Below are positions 6,843 to 13,256 of a DNA stretch of 14,554 nt, in pieces. Made by a program: the position numbers and the translations under genes. Where the stretch lies: the NCBI GenBank assembly GCA_049700435.1, contig JBNAVK010000037.1, forward strand, positions 1 to 14,554. The letters are read 5' to 3'. Below the pieces are notes generated by a model. That model saw only the letters and a program-made list of their open reading frames with translations. It made no database searches and was not told the origin of the DNA. The stretch's first letter is position 1; every line of letters starts with the position of its first letter. Origin of the DNA: JAVZLH01 sp049700435. Its GTDB lineage: Archaea; Thermoproteota; Bathyarchaeia; Bathyarchaeales; Bathycorpusculaceae.

Positions 6843-7069
6843 TGAGCAAGGAAGAAAAGGCCGCTGAAGAAGAACTCACACCCGCTGAAGTAATTCAAAT
6901 CATTGGGCGAACTGGAGTAACGGGAGAAATCACACAGGTTAGGGTTCGCATCCTAGAGGGAAGAGACAAAGGACGCATTATAACTCGCAATGTCAAGGGT
7001 CCAGTGCGTGTTCAGGACATTTTGATGCTGCGGGAAACCGAGAGGGAAGCAAAGAAAATCACAACATAG
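6842..7069 (+). CDS. rps28e: small-subunit ribosomal protein S28e (eS28)
   Basis: A 75-residue OB-fold protein of the 30S subunit near the mRNA exit channel. The family core is TGVTGEITQVRVRILEGRDK, followed by GRIITRNVKGPVRVQDILML; the C-terminal LRETEREAKKI is typical. The N-terminal acidic extension (MSKEEKAAEEELTPAEV) is slightly longer than in many archaea. I start it at ATG 6842 rather than the GTG one codon earlier, because GAGGAG (6829-6834) is 7 nt away and the ATG overlaps the L7Ae stop, implying coupled translation. Confidence 0.96.
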   Translation: MSKEEKAAEEELTPAEVIQIIGRTGVTGEITQVRVRILEGRDKGRIITRNVKGPVRVQDILMLRETEREAKKITT

Positions 7070-7103
7070 CCATGGCTACAATGATTTAAAGGGGTGGTTG
7101 CCA

Positions 7104-7301
7104 TTGCCTAAACCTAGGAAATGTTCATTTTGCGGAAGCGATTTTCCAGCGGGGACAGGCATGATGTACGTTAGGAATGACGGGGCAATTTTATGGTTCT
7201 GTTCAAGCAAATGCAGAAAAAGCTCCCTAAACCTACGGAGAGATGCGCGGAAACTTAAATGGACAACGTATTTCGGTAAAGAGGAAAAGGGTAAAGCTTA
7301 A
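7104..7301 (+). CDS. rpl24e: large-subunit ribosomal protein L24e (eL24)
   Basis: A 65-residue zinc-ribbon ribosomal protein: MPKPRKCSFCG, MYVRNDGAILWFCSSKC and RRDARKLKWT match archaeal L24e throughout. Cys7, Cys10, Cys33 and Cys37 bind zinc. I place the start at TTG 7104, since GGGGTGG (7091-7097) is then 6 nt away; the TTG at 7098 overlaps that spacing and gives an unusual MPLPKPRK start. It follows S28e by 34 nt in the usual archaeal order L7Ae-S28e-L24e. The ndk and infB genes that often follow are absent; a convergent gene comes instead, its stop codon interlocked with this one. Confidence 0.96.
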   Translation: MPKPRKCSFCGSDFPAGTGMMYVRNDGAILWFCSSKCRKSSLNLRRDARKLKWTTYFGKEEKGKA

Positions 7302-8836
7302 CGTCTTCTCGTTCCAACAATTTTTTCCCATAAAGGCTTATTGTGAATGCAGCCTATGTCTGGAGCGTTAACGTTTCCGTTGAAGTAGCTGTAGGCTCTT
7401 GCGCGGCATCCTCCGCAAATGTACTTGTCTGGGCAACTTCCGCAGCCAACGCGTTTTTCGTCAACCACATAATCTTGCAGTATTTCTCTCACGCGGAGTC
7501 TCCACAAAAGTGGGTGAGTGTCCCATATTTCTTCGAAATTATCCTTCAGTATGTTGCCGAGAACCGTTTCCTTGTTTGTTGGGAAGAAGACGCATGGCTT
7601 TATGTCTCCGTTGGGTTCTAGGCAGCAGTATAATCTTCCAGCTCCGCATCCGCCCAGAAAGTTGGCTACGCTTTCTATGCCCTGTTTTGCAGCGTAATGT
7701 GCTTCAACCATGAATTTTTCGCCGCATTTTTTCGAAAGTTCCTTTGTTACGCTTGCGTATTGTGGGCTTGTGCTGAAAAACCTGTCAACTTTAATGCTTG
7801 ATTTTCCAGATTTCAACTGCTCCTCTTTGGCTTGCAGATACAATCCAACAATTTCTTTCCCTATTGTTTCAAGCACATGAAGCCTTTCGTCAGGAGTTAA
7901 ATCAAGTTCAACATATTCCTTTGCTCTGCCGGTTGGGATGTAATTAAAATGCATGAACCTCACACCTAGGCTTTTTGAAAGGTCTATAAGCTTGTTGAGT
8001 TCGGATAAGTTGTCTCTATGCAAAGTTGTTGCGATGCAAGTGTCTATGCCTTCCTCTACGCAGTTTTTAACGCCTTCCATTGCCCTCTCAAAGGCGCCTG
8101 GTATCCCCCTGAACTCGTCGTGTAACGTGGGTGATGCGCCGTCAACGCTTATCTCAATGTAATCAATTCCTACATCTTTGATTTTCTTTGCATTGTCTTT
8201 TGTGATTAGTGTGCCGTTGGAGGCTATGCTAACGTAGCCTATCCGCTTTTTCGCGTAGGCTGCAACTTCAAAGAAGTCTCTTCTTATGAGGGGTTCGCCG
8301 CCGCTGAAGGAGAGGGCTGGCAAGCCTATGTCTGCAATTTTCGAGAGTTTATCCAAAACCTGTTTTGCTTCTTCTGTTGAAAGTTCGGTTCGTTTTCCGC
8401 TTCCAGCGTCTTCATAACAGTGCTTACACCTCAAATTACATTGATATGTGAAGTTCCAGACAATTTCAAATGGTCCGGCTGGGGTGAAGGGCACTCGCAC
8501 ACCGTATTTTTCTATGCCTTTCATCATTAAGCCGAAGCCTCTAAGCCACGCCTCACCATATTGCTCATTCAGAAATTGGCTGCGCATGAAATTCTTGTCT
8601 ACATGTAAAAGACGGCTTCCCATTTCATAAAACGGCTTCGCTACTTTGCTACTTATGTGCAGGCATGTTGGGCAAAGATTAACATTTTCTCCTAAAAAGT
8701 CTTTTAGGGAGTTCAGGAGGAGGTCGCCGTCTTTCGGGCATTCTTTATCAAAGCGACTAATCAAGTATCTAAGAACGGGATTGACAGTAACGGAGAAAAG
8801 CGCGTTTTCAACTGTGTCAACATTCATTTCGGTCAC
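7298..8836 (-). CDS. radical SAM / SPASM domain enzyme
   Basis: A 512-residue iron-sulfur enzyme. The radical SAM core (about 122-300) has CNLRCKHC (C133, C137, C140), which binds the 4Fe-4S cluster that cleaves S-adenosylmethionine, SGGEP (178-182) for SAM, and IEISVDGA. The C-terminal SPASM-type domain has cysteines at 397, 404, 405, 415, 465, 468, 474, 477 and 496, enough for two auxiliary clusters. An N-terminal extension (1-120) has C33, C55 and C58 and is not part of the core; it may be a substrate-recognition module. Such enzymes mature peptides, enzymes or tetrapyrroles; the substrate cannot be named from sequence. The start is GTG 8836; an ATG at 8827 with a weak SD is an alternative. 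It is convergent with L24e and divergent from a 74-residue gene, so that small protein is a candidate partner. Confidence 0.92.
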   Translation of the reverse strand: MTEMNVDTVENALFSVTVNPVLRYLISRFDKECPKDGDLLLNSLKDFLGENVNLCPTCLHISSKVAKPFYEMGSRLLHVDKNFMRSQFLNEQYGEAWLRGFGLMMKGIEKYGVRVPFTPAGPFEIVWNFTYQCNLRCKHCYEDAGSGKRTELSTEEAKQVLDKLSKIADIGLPALSFSGGEPLIRRDFFEVAAYAKKRIGYVSIASNGTLITKDNAKKIKDVGIDYIEISVDGASPTLHDEFRGIPGAFERAMEGVKNCVEEGIDTCIATTLHRDNLSELNKLIDLSKSLGVRFMHFNYIPTGRAKEYVELDLTPDERLHVLETIGKEIVGLYLQAKEEQLKSGKSSIKVDRFFSTSPQYASVTKELSKKCGEKFMVEAHYAAKQGIESVANFLGGCGAGRLYCCLEPNGDIKPCVFFPTNKETVLGNILKDNFEEIWDTHPLLWRLRVREILQDYVVDEKRVGCGSCPDKYICGGCRARAYSYFNGNVNAPDIGCIHNKPLWEKIVGTRRR

Positions 8837-8891
8837 TTTTATCTTTATGACAAACGTAAATAATTTATTATTTTCTTTTTCTCCACGAGCA

Positions 8892-8974
8892 GTTTAAACA
8901 TGTAGCATGTATCATGGATGCGATATATATCGATTTCAGAAAGAACGGCTTTATTAAGATATAATATATTTATC
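8892..8974. promoter_or_regulatory. divergent control region with palindromes
   Basis: The region between the radical SAM gene and the 74-residue gene contains GTTTAAAC (8892-8899), a perfect 12-nt palindrome CGATATATATCG (8921-8932), and the TATA-like ATAATATATTTAT (8961-8973) before the plus-strand gene. AT-rich TATA-like sequence near 8855-8870 would serve the minus-strand gene. The 12-nt palindrome is a plausible operator shared by both genes. Confidence 0.35.
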
Positions 8975-8990
8975 CCCAGAAGGTGTAATC

Positions 8991-9215
8991 ATGGGAGCAA
9001 GAAAAAAGGGAAAAAACACGCGAATCAACCTGCTAGAAATATCTGCTGTTGAAAGGTCTAAAACCATTGAAAAAGCAAAGGAAAGCTTACGACAGAAAAT
9101 CGCGGAAGCAAAATTGTTGAATTCGCTTCTTGAACTGGAGAACATAACCGTCAACGGCGAAACAATAAACTGCGGCGACTATAAACTGACAGGGCTTTCA
9201 CTAACTGAAATCTAA
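8991..9215 (+). CDS. small hypothetical protein
   Basis: A 74-residue protein I do not recognise. The N-terminus is basic (MGARKKGKNTR), residues about 15-48 form a helix with heptad spacing (VERSKTIEKAKESLRQKIAE, then AKLLNSLLELE), and the C-terminal 26 residues (from ITVNGETINCGDYK) look like a short beta hairpin with a single Cys. GAAGGTG (8979-8985) is a good SD for the ATG. The helix-then-tail layout, and divergence from a radical SAM/SPASM gene, fit a leader-core substrate peptide, but a small DNA-binding or structural protein is equally possible. Confidence 0.7.
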   Translation: MGARKKGKNTRINLLEISAVERSKTIEKAKESLRQKIAEAKLLNSLLELENITVNGETINCGDYKLTGLSLTEI

Positions 9216-9257
9216 ACTCATAAACAGTTTCTTCGCCCAAGAGTTTCTTTTACTTTT

Positions 9258-9290
9258 CCAAAATTTCACTAGGACGACTCACAATTTTGG
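9258..9290. repeat. 8-bp inverted repeat reaching into the tRNA CCA end
   Basis: CCAAAATT (9258-9265) and AATTTTGG (9283-9290) are exact complements with a 17-nt spacer. On the minus strand the first arm includes two bases of the tRNA's encoded CCA, so the tRNA 3' trailer could fold back on it. It may be a processing signal or chance in AT-rich DNA. Confidence 0.4.
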
Positions 9291-9394
9291 TAGCGGGGGG
9301 TCGACTTTCAGGAGGCAGACGCTTGACCTCCTTTTGAACGACCGATCTCTGGGTTATGAGCCCAGCGGGTTAATCCTGGCTACCCCACCCCGCT
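9288..9394 (-). tRNA. initiator tRNA-Met (CAT) with a T-loop intron
   Basis: Read on the minus strand: acceptor AGCGGGG pairs with CCCCGCT (7 bp), followed by A73 and an encoded CCA (9290-9288). The D stem is GGGT/ACCC with loop AGCCAGGATTA. The anticodon stem is CTGGG/CCCAG with loop CTCATAA, anticodon CAT. The variable loop is AGATC. The T stem is GGTCG/CGACC. The A1:U72 pair and the G:C-rich anticodon stem mark it as an initiator of the archaeal/eukaryal type. The T arm folds only if a 28-nt intron at 9305-9332 is removed; the spliced T-loop is then the canonical TTCAAAT. The spliced length is 79 nt with CCA. A TATA box (CATTTAAGAAA, 9426-9416) sits 27 nt upstream. Confidence 0.95.
9305..9332 (-). 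other. tRNA intron at position 59/60 with canonical bulge-helix-bulge
   Basis: On the minus strand the junctions fold as outer helix GGTCG/CGACC (T stem), 4-bp central helix TTCA/TGAA, 3-nt bulges AAA and AGT, and inner helix GGAGG/CCTCC closing an 11-nt intron loop. That is exactly the archaeal splicing-endonuclease substrate. Cutting each bulge after its second base removes 28 nt and restores TTCAAAT. The usual archaeal position is 37/38, so this one is noncanonical. Confidence 0.9.
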
Positions 9395-9415
9395 ATGTTT
9401 ATGCTGAATACGTGC

Positions 9416-9426
9416 TTTCTTAAATG
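9416..9426 (-). promoter_or_regulatory. TATA box for initiator tRNA
   Basis: CATTTAAGAAA on the minus strand is centred 27 nt before the tRNA 5' end, the normal archaeal distance, so the precursor has little or no leader. Confidence 0.55.
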
Positions 9427-9445
9427 TTTTTAGGAGGTTGGGAAA

Positions 9446-9457
9446 GGTTTATTATTG
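9446..9457 (+). promoter_or_regulatory. TATA box for the PAC2-family gene
   Basis: GGTTTATTATTG predicts transcription near 9476. This makes ATG 9489 the start of the coding region, because an upstream in-frame start at 9438 would not be transcribed from here. Confidence 0.5.
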
Positions 9458-9488
9458 CATCTGTCTTTATCGAGTTTGGTTCAACGTC

Positions 9489-10133
9489 ATGGATAAGCCC
9501 TATTTCCGCCAATTTCAAAACCCAATTCTTGAAAATCCGGTTTTTGTGCAAGGGCTTCCAGGTTTCGGCAATGTCGGCAAAATTGCAGTTCATCTTTTAA
9601 TTAAGTTTTGTAGTGCTAAGCCCTTCGCTGAGTTGTATTCACCCTCCTTTCCAGATTATGTTTCTGTTGACCCTAAGGGCATCTGTCACCTGCCTAAATA
9701 CGAGTTTTATGCTGCACCGATGGAGAAGAACGACTTTATAATAATGACTGGGGACACGCAACCATCAATTGATGATGTTTTGGCGCATTACGAGGTTTGC
9801 AGCGAAATATTAAATTTCATAAAGAAATTTGGCTGCAACTTCCTCGTTACAATAGGCGGAGTACCAACTTCAGAAGAAAAAACACAAGTGTATGTAGCTG
9901 CCACTTCACCTAGGCTGGCAATGGAATTTATGGAAAAGGGCGCAGTGCTATACAGCAAAGGCAGAATCGCTGGAGCCACGGGCTTGATGCTGGGACTGGC
10001 AAAAGAGCAAGGCTTAGAGGGCATATGCCTTTTAGGTGCAACAACAGGCTTCAGCGCTGACCGTGGTGCGGGTTTCTCTGTTTTCAAATTTTTAATGAAA
10101 GCCTTCGGAAACGAGGTGAAGGAAGGGTTATAA
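9489..10133 (+). CDS. PAC2 family protein (proteasome assembly chaperone-like)
   Basis: A 214-residue cytosolic protein of the PAC2 family, whose members include archaeal homologues of proteasome assembly chaperones; many remain uncharacterised. The diagnostic N-terminal turn is GLPGFGNVGKIAV (22-34), followed by HLLIKF, and later IIMTGDTQP, the FLVTIGGVPT strand and AGATGLMLGLAKEQGLEG with LLGATTGF near the end. The fold is nucleoside-phosphorylase-like, but no catalytic role is implied. I chose ATG 9489 because it lies about 13 nt after the predicted transcription start; no SD is visible, consistent with a short-leader mRNA. The small membrane gene 37 nt downstream is probably cotranscribed. 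Confidence 0.9.
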   Translation: MDKPYFRQFQNPILENPVFVQGLPGFGNVGKIAVHLLIKFCSAKPFAELYSPSFPDYVSVDPKGICHLPKYEFYAAPMEKNDFIIMTGDTQPSIDDVLAHYEVCSEILNFIKKFGCNFLVTIGGVPTSEEKTQVYVAATSPRLAMEFMEKGAVLYSKGRIAGATGLMLGLAKEQGLEGICLLGATTGFSADRGAGFSVFKFLMKAFGNEVKEGL

Positions 10134-10170
10134 GAGAAATCAGCCTAGAGAAACTGCGTGGATGTTGAAC

Positions 10171-10416
10171 ATGAGCGAAAAACAACAAACCAAAAGCAGG
10201 CGATCTGCAAAGTTTGACCTTAACTCCAAAGCATGGAGAACATTCTTGATTGTGTTAGCAGTCCTTCTAACTTTTGCTGGACCCACATATGTGGTCTACG
10301 TGCTTCTAGAGGTTCTTGAAATAGGCTATATCGCCTCAATGCTTTCTGGGCTTGTCCTGCTTATAGCGGGTTTAATTCTCATTTGGTACTTGATTAGAAA
10401 GAAGATTATTTCTTAA
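10171..10416 (+). CDS. small two-helix membrane protein
   Basis: An 81-residue protein with a basic N-terminus (MSEKQQTKSRRSAKF) and two hydrophobic helices, about 24-45 (FLIVLAVLLTFAGPTYVVYV) and 53-73 (ASMLSGLVLLIAGLILIWYL), ending in a basic RKKIIS. Both termini are predicted cytoplasmic. I do not recognise a family. ATG 10171 is preferred; an in-frame ATG at 10162 adds MLN. It follows the PAC2 gene closely on the same strand. Confidence 0.7.
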   Translation: MSEKQQTKSRRSAKFDLNSKAWRTFLIVLAVLLTFAGPTYVVYVLLEVLEIGYIASMLSGLVLLIAGLILIWYLIRKKIIS

Positions 10417-10420
10417 GGCT

Positions 10421-10524
10421 AAAAAGTGTTTATGCCTCAGATACCCCAGGGTGCATCATCTTTCAGACAGGTAAATTCTTCATCGGCACTTTAGAGAAGA
10501 GTGTTTTGCGCCCTAAAAATTATT
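10421..10524 (-). ncRNA. candidate C/D-box guide RNA (sRNA about 10434-10492)
   Basis: On the minus strand the order is: degenerate C box CCGATGA (10486-10480), 13-nt guide, D' box CTGA (10466-10463), 3-nt spacer, C' box ATGATGC (10459-10453, 6 of 7 matching RUGAUGA), 12-nt guide ACCCTGGGGTAT (10452-10441), D box CTGA (10440-10437). GCC and GGC flank the ends as a short terminal stem. These distances are those of archaeal C/D RNAs, and the length of about 57 nt is right. A TATA-like AATAATTTTTA (10524-10514) predicts transcription near 10494, and TTTTT (10425-10421) lies just downstream as a terminator. The weak point is the C box, which matches only GATGA. It lies in a 179-nt gap between membrane-protein genes of the opposite strand. 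Confidence 0.45.
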
Positions 10525-10595
10525 CGGTTACTGTTCTAAAACATGGAATTATCAATAAAGATGCTTATTATTGTAAATTGCGTTAAGGTGAGTTT

Positions 10596-11462
10596 ATGGT
10601 TAAGCTGCAAAACCCTCTTCTGAAACTCCTATTTGCAGCATTAGCTTGCGGAGTTATAGCCTCTCTGGCTACTGGGCTCTTTGAAAATAAGGGACAGATT
10701 GGCATACCTGAAAACAAGTATTACGGTTATCCACTTGTTTGGCGAATAACCTCTATAGACGGTTCCACACAATATATGGCGACAAACTTTGCATTAAATT
10801 TCGGGTTCTGTTTCATCATTTCTTTTCTTGTTCTTTTGTTTCTCTGGAAATTCTTGTCCCCCGAATTAGGAATGGGCATAAGCGCCAAAACTTTCCTTCT
10901 GCTCGCATCCCTATTCATTCCTCTAGGCATTGTAATGGATTTCACTCACGAACTTGGTCATGCACTATGGGGAACCATTATGGGCGGAACCATCACTTAC
11001 ATGCAAATAGCCTACTTCCAAATTTACCCTCAAATCGCCATAACCCCGCAGTTCGTTCTCGGGTCAACAATGATGGAAGGGCTTGCTTACGGTTCATTCG
11101 CGTACGGCATGATGCTTCTCGGAGGCTCATTGACTACAAATATTGCTTCATGGGTTCTAACCATAATCTTGCTTAAGACAAGTTTCGGAAATAAAAAACA
11201 GATTGCATTAAAAATTTTAGGCTTATTTGGGGTGGCAGACCTTCCGTTTTACGTTGTTTTCCCGCAGATAGGTTTAAACCACTGGATTTTTCTCGGAGGA
11301 AGCACGCCTGAACCCCTAATAGGTGCAAGGATGATGGGTGTTCCTGACGGCTTGTTTTACATTTTCGTTGCAGCTTCAACATTTGGATTAATCCTGCTCC
11401 ATTTCAAGTCCCTTAGAGAAAAAGTTTTGGCTAAACTAAAAGCGATTAAAAAGTTGGGTTAA
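10596..11462 (+). CDS. polytopic membrane protein with HExxH motif (putative membrane metalloprotease)
   Basis: A 288-residue integral membrane protein with about six or seven hydrophobic segments (roughly 8-28, 66-86, 98-114, 155-178, 183-195, 206-222, 252-270). DFTHELGHALWG places HELGH at 118-122 at the end of a membrane segment, the zinc-binding arrangement of intramembrane metalloproteases of the site-2 (M50) kind. I see no clear second motif of the LDG or NPDG type; D215 (GVADLPF) and D251 (GVPDG) are the only candidates for a third ligand. The protease assignment is therefore tentative. AAGGTGA (10584-10590) is a good SD for ATG 10596. Its stop interlocks with that of the convergent isocitrate dehydrogenase gene. 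Confidence 0.82.
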   Translation: MVKLQNPLLKLLFAALACGVIASLATGLFENKGQIGIPENKYYGYPLVWRITSIDGSTQYMATNFALNFGFCFIISFLVLLFLWKFLSPELGMGISAKTFLLLASLFIPLGIVMDFTHELGHALWGTIMGGTITYMQIAYFQIYPQIAITPQFVLGSTMMEGLAYGSFAYGMMLLGGSLTTNIASWVLTIILLKTSFGNKKQIALKILGLFGVADLPFYVVFPQIGLNHWIFLGGSTPEPLIGARMMGVPDGLFYIFVAASTFGLILLHFKSLREKVLAKLKAIKKLG

Positions 11463-12679
11463 TGGAGAACTTTCTCTAAGTTTTTCTTTACAGCTTCAAT
11501 GAACTCTTCGGTGCTGACCGTTCTTTTTATTGGCGGTTCGGAAACTTTGGCGGTGTCAACCGTCATTACTCTATCTCTCTCTATCGTCAACCTTACAGCA
11601 GTTTCCAGTTTGTCAGCGAAATCAACCAACTCTTTTATGTTGTCCAACTCGCCTCTTTTTTTAAAAGCTGCAGCCCAAGCGAATATTGTGGCTGTTGGGT
11701 TTGTCGAAGTTTTCTCGCCCCTCAAGTGCTTGTAGTAATGTTTTTGGACTGTGCCATGCGCAGCTTCAGACAAGAAATAACCTTCAGGCGAGAAAAGGGC
11801 TGAGGTCATTAAGGCTAGACTGCCAACGTAAGCTGCGGCTACAAAATCTGAGAGCACGTCGCCGTCGAAGTTTTTGCAAGCCCAAACGAACCCGCCCTCA
11901 GACCTAACCGCCCTAGCTACAGCATCATCTATTAAGAAATAATGGTAATTTAATCCAGCCTTTTCATATTTTTCCTTAAACTCCTTTTCGTACACGCTTT
12001 GGAATATTTCTTTGAATCTGCCGTCATAAACCTTTGAAATTGTGTCTTTTGCTGCGAACCAAATGTCAAACTTGTTTTCCAATGCGTATCTGAAGGAAGC
12101 CCTAGCAAAACTTTCAATTGAAGCGTTAATGTTATAAATGCCTTGAAGGACACCCGCCCCACTTAGTCGGGGAAATTTAGCCTTAAGCTCCTTTCCATTG
12201 CTCTGCTTAACCACAACTTCAGCCTCTGCCGGTCCGTTGAATCTAATGCCTACGCCGTCGTATATGTCGCCGAAGGCGTGTCTTGCAACTATTATTGGTT
12301 TTTTCCATGACTTAACGGCTGGCGGTATGTTGTTTAGGGTTATGGGTGCTCTGAAGATTGTGCCGTCAAGTATGTTTCTGATGGTGGCGTTTGGGCTTTT
12401 CCACTCCCTCTTTAAATTATATTCCTTTACACGTTCAGCGTTAGGCGTTATTGTTGCGCATTTGACGCCTACGCCCCATTTCTTTATGGCCTCAGCCGCT
12501 TGCACCGTAACATGGTCGTTGGTTTCATCTCTTTTCTTTATGTGGAGGTCATAATATTCAGCCTTCAAATCCACGTAAGGGAGAATAAGCTTCTCCTTTA
12601 TCCAAGCCCACATCACCCGAGCCATTTCGTCTCCATCAATCTCCACAATGGGCTTATCCATCCCTATCTTTCCAGTCAA
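11459..12679 (-). CDS. icd: NADP-dependent isocitrate dehydrogenase, eukaryote-type (subfamily II)
   Basis: A 406-residue enzyme converting isocitrate to 2-oxoglutarate and CO2 with reduction of NADP. It resembles animal and fungal cytosolic enzymes along its length, not the E. coli-type enzyme known from many archaea: DGDEMARVMWAWIKEKLILP, VGVKCATITP, KSPNATIRNILDGT and WACKNFDGDV are near-identical to eukaryotic forms. Substrate residues are present: S95, R101, R110, R133, K211; metal ligands D274 and D278 and a D251/D252 pair. After HGTV, K313 replaces the Arg that contacts the NADP 2'-phosphate in human IDH1, a charge-preserving change. The start is TTG 12679 behind GGAGG (12693-12689, 9-nt spacing); ATG at 12661 is the alternative. 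A TATA box (CTTATAATC, 12726-12718) precedes it. The product feeds the same pathway as sucCD. Confidence 0.95.
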   Translation of the reverse strand: MTGKIGMDKPIVEIDGDEMARVMWAWIKEKLILPYVDLKAEYYDLHIKKRDETNDHVTVQAAEAIKKWGVGVKCATITPNAERVKEYNLKREWKSPNATIRNILDGTIFRAPITLNNIPPAVKSWKKPIIVARHAFGDIYDGVGIRFNGPAEAEVVVKQSNGKELKAKFPRLSGAGVLQGIYNINASIESFARASFRYALENKFDIWFAAKDTISKVYDGRFKEIFQSVYEKEFKEKYEKAGLNYHYFLIDDAVARAVRSEGGFVWACKNFDGDVLSDFVAAAYVGSLALMTSALFSPEGYFLSEAAHGTVQKHYYKHLRGEKTSTNPTATIFAWAAAFKKRGELDNIKELVDFADKLETAVRLTIERDRVMTVDTAKVSEPPIKRTVSTEEFIEAVKKNLEKVLH

Positions 12680-12717
12680 AGGGCTTTGCCTCCAACCAAA
12701 TGCTTATTGCTTAAACT

Positions 12718-12726
12718 GATTATAAG
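12718..12726 (-). promoter_or_regulatory. TATA box for icd
   Basis: CTTATAATC on the minus strand predicts transcription near 12697, just ahead of the GGAGG at 12693-12689. This favours the TTG 12679 start. Confidence 0.45.
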
Positions 12727-12741
12727 GCGTTCCATATTGAA

Positions 12742-12771
12742 AAACGTGCATGTTTTCTTAAATGTACGTTT
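12742..12771 (-). terminator. hairpin terminator of the 12786-13573 operon
   Basis: AAACGT-G-CAT (12742-12751) pairs with ATG-T-ACGTTT (12762-12771): ten base pairs including one G:T, with a 10-nt loop. On the minus strand the hairpin is followed at once by a T run (ACGTTTTTC), as in an intrinsic terminator. It separates the zinc-ribbon operon from the icd promoter. Confidence 0.6.
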
Positions 12772-12785
12772 ACACATACGCCCAA

Positions 12786-13256
12786 CTATTTTTCAGTAAT
12801 TGTGGGGTGAACTAGTTGACGGCAATGGGGACAATGGACGAGCGCTTTGTCTCCAGTTGATTTCCACTTCTTTTTGCAGAAAGGGCATTGAAACCACACA
12901 GTTTTCCCAGGGATGAGTAGCCATTGTCGACTCAAAATCCACAATATTACTCCTGAAATCAGCATTGCGTCTCCTAAAATAACGAGGTATATGAGTTTGA
13001 ATTCAAACCATGGTGCAATAGAAATTTTTTCTGTCCAAAGAAGCGACAAAAAAGTTGAAAAAGGATTTTCGCTTCTGGAAAGTTGAGGGTAGGTATTCCA
13101 TAAAGTGGCTAAAATAGAGGCTACTCCAAATAGGCAGAGTATTAGGCTCAGTGCGTACGCGGATTTTTGTTTGCGAAGAAATTTCTTCATTTGAGATTCT
13201 AGCCTTGAAACGAATATTTTCGTGTGTTTAGTTGTTCTCTTTGAGCCTAAAGTCAT
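12786..13256 (-). CDS. membrane protein with C-terminal zinc ribbon
   Basis: A 156-residue protein of unknown function. A basic N-terminus (1-32) is followed by two membrane helices, about 33-52 (SAYALSLILCLFGVASILAT) and 88-108 (LIYLVILGDAMLISGVILWIL), with a 35-residue loop between them. The C-terminal tail carries a zinc ribbon: CPFC (C124, C127) and CPHC (C142, C145), and is predicted cytoplasmic. Its ATG overlaps the stop of the upstream coiled-coil gene by four bases (ATGA), so translation is coupled and the two proteins probably act together. The hairpin at 12742-12771 ends the transcript. Confidence 0.8.
   Translation of the reverse strand: MTLGSKRTTKHTKIFVSRLESQMKKFLRKQKSAYALSLILCLFGVASILATLWNTYPQLSRSENPFSTFLSLLWTEKISIAPWFEFKLIYLVILGDAMLISGVILWILSRQWLLIPGKTVWFQCPFCKKKWKSTGDKALVHCPHCRQLVHPTITEK

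Noticed and set aside
9438..9488. 17-codon N-terminal extension of the PAC2-family protein
   Set aside because: It starts upstream of the predicted TATA box and adds residues unlike the family start.
10739..11176. Long plus-strand frame inside the membrane-protein gene
   Set aside because: A shadow in another frame of the HExxH protein; no start signal and implausible composition.
12198..12554. Plus-strand frame opposite icd
   Set aside because: Antisense shadow of a highly conserved enzyme.
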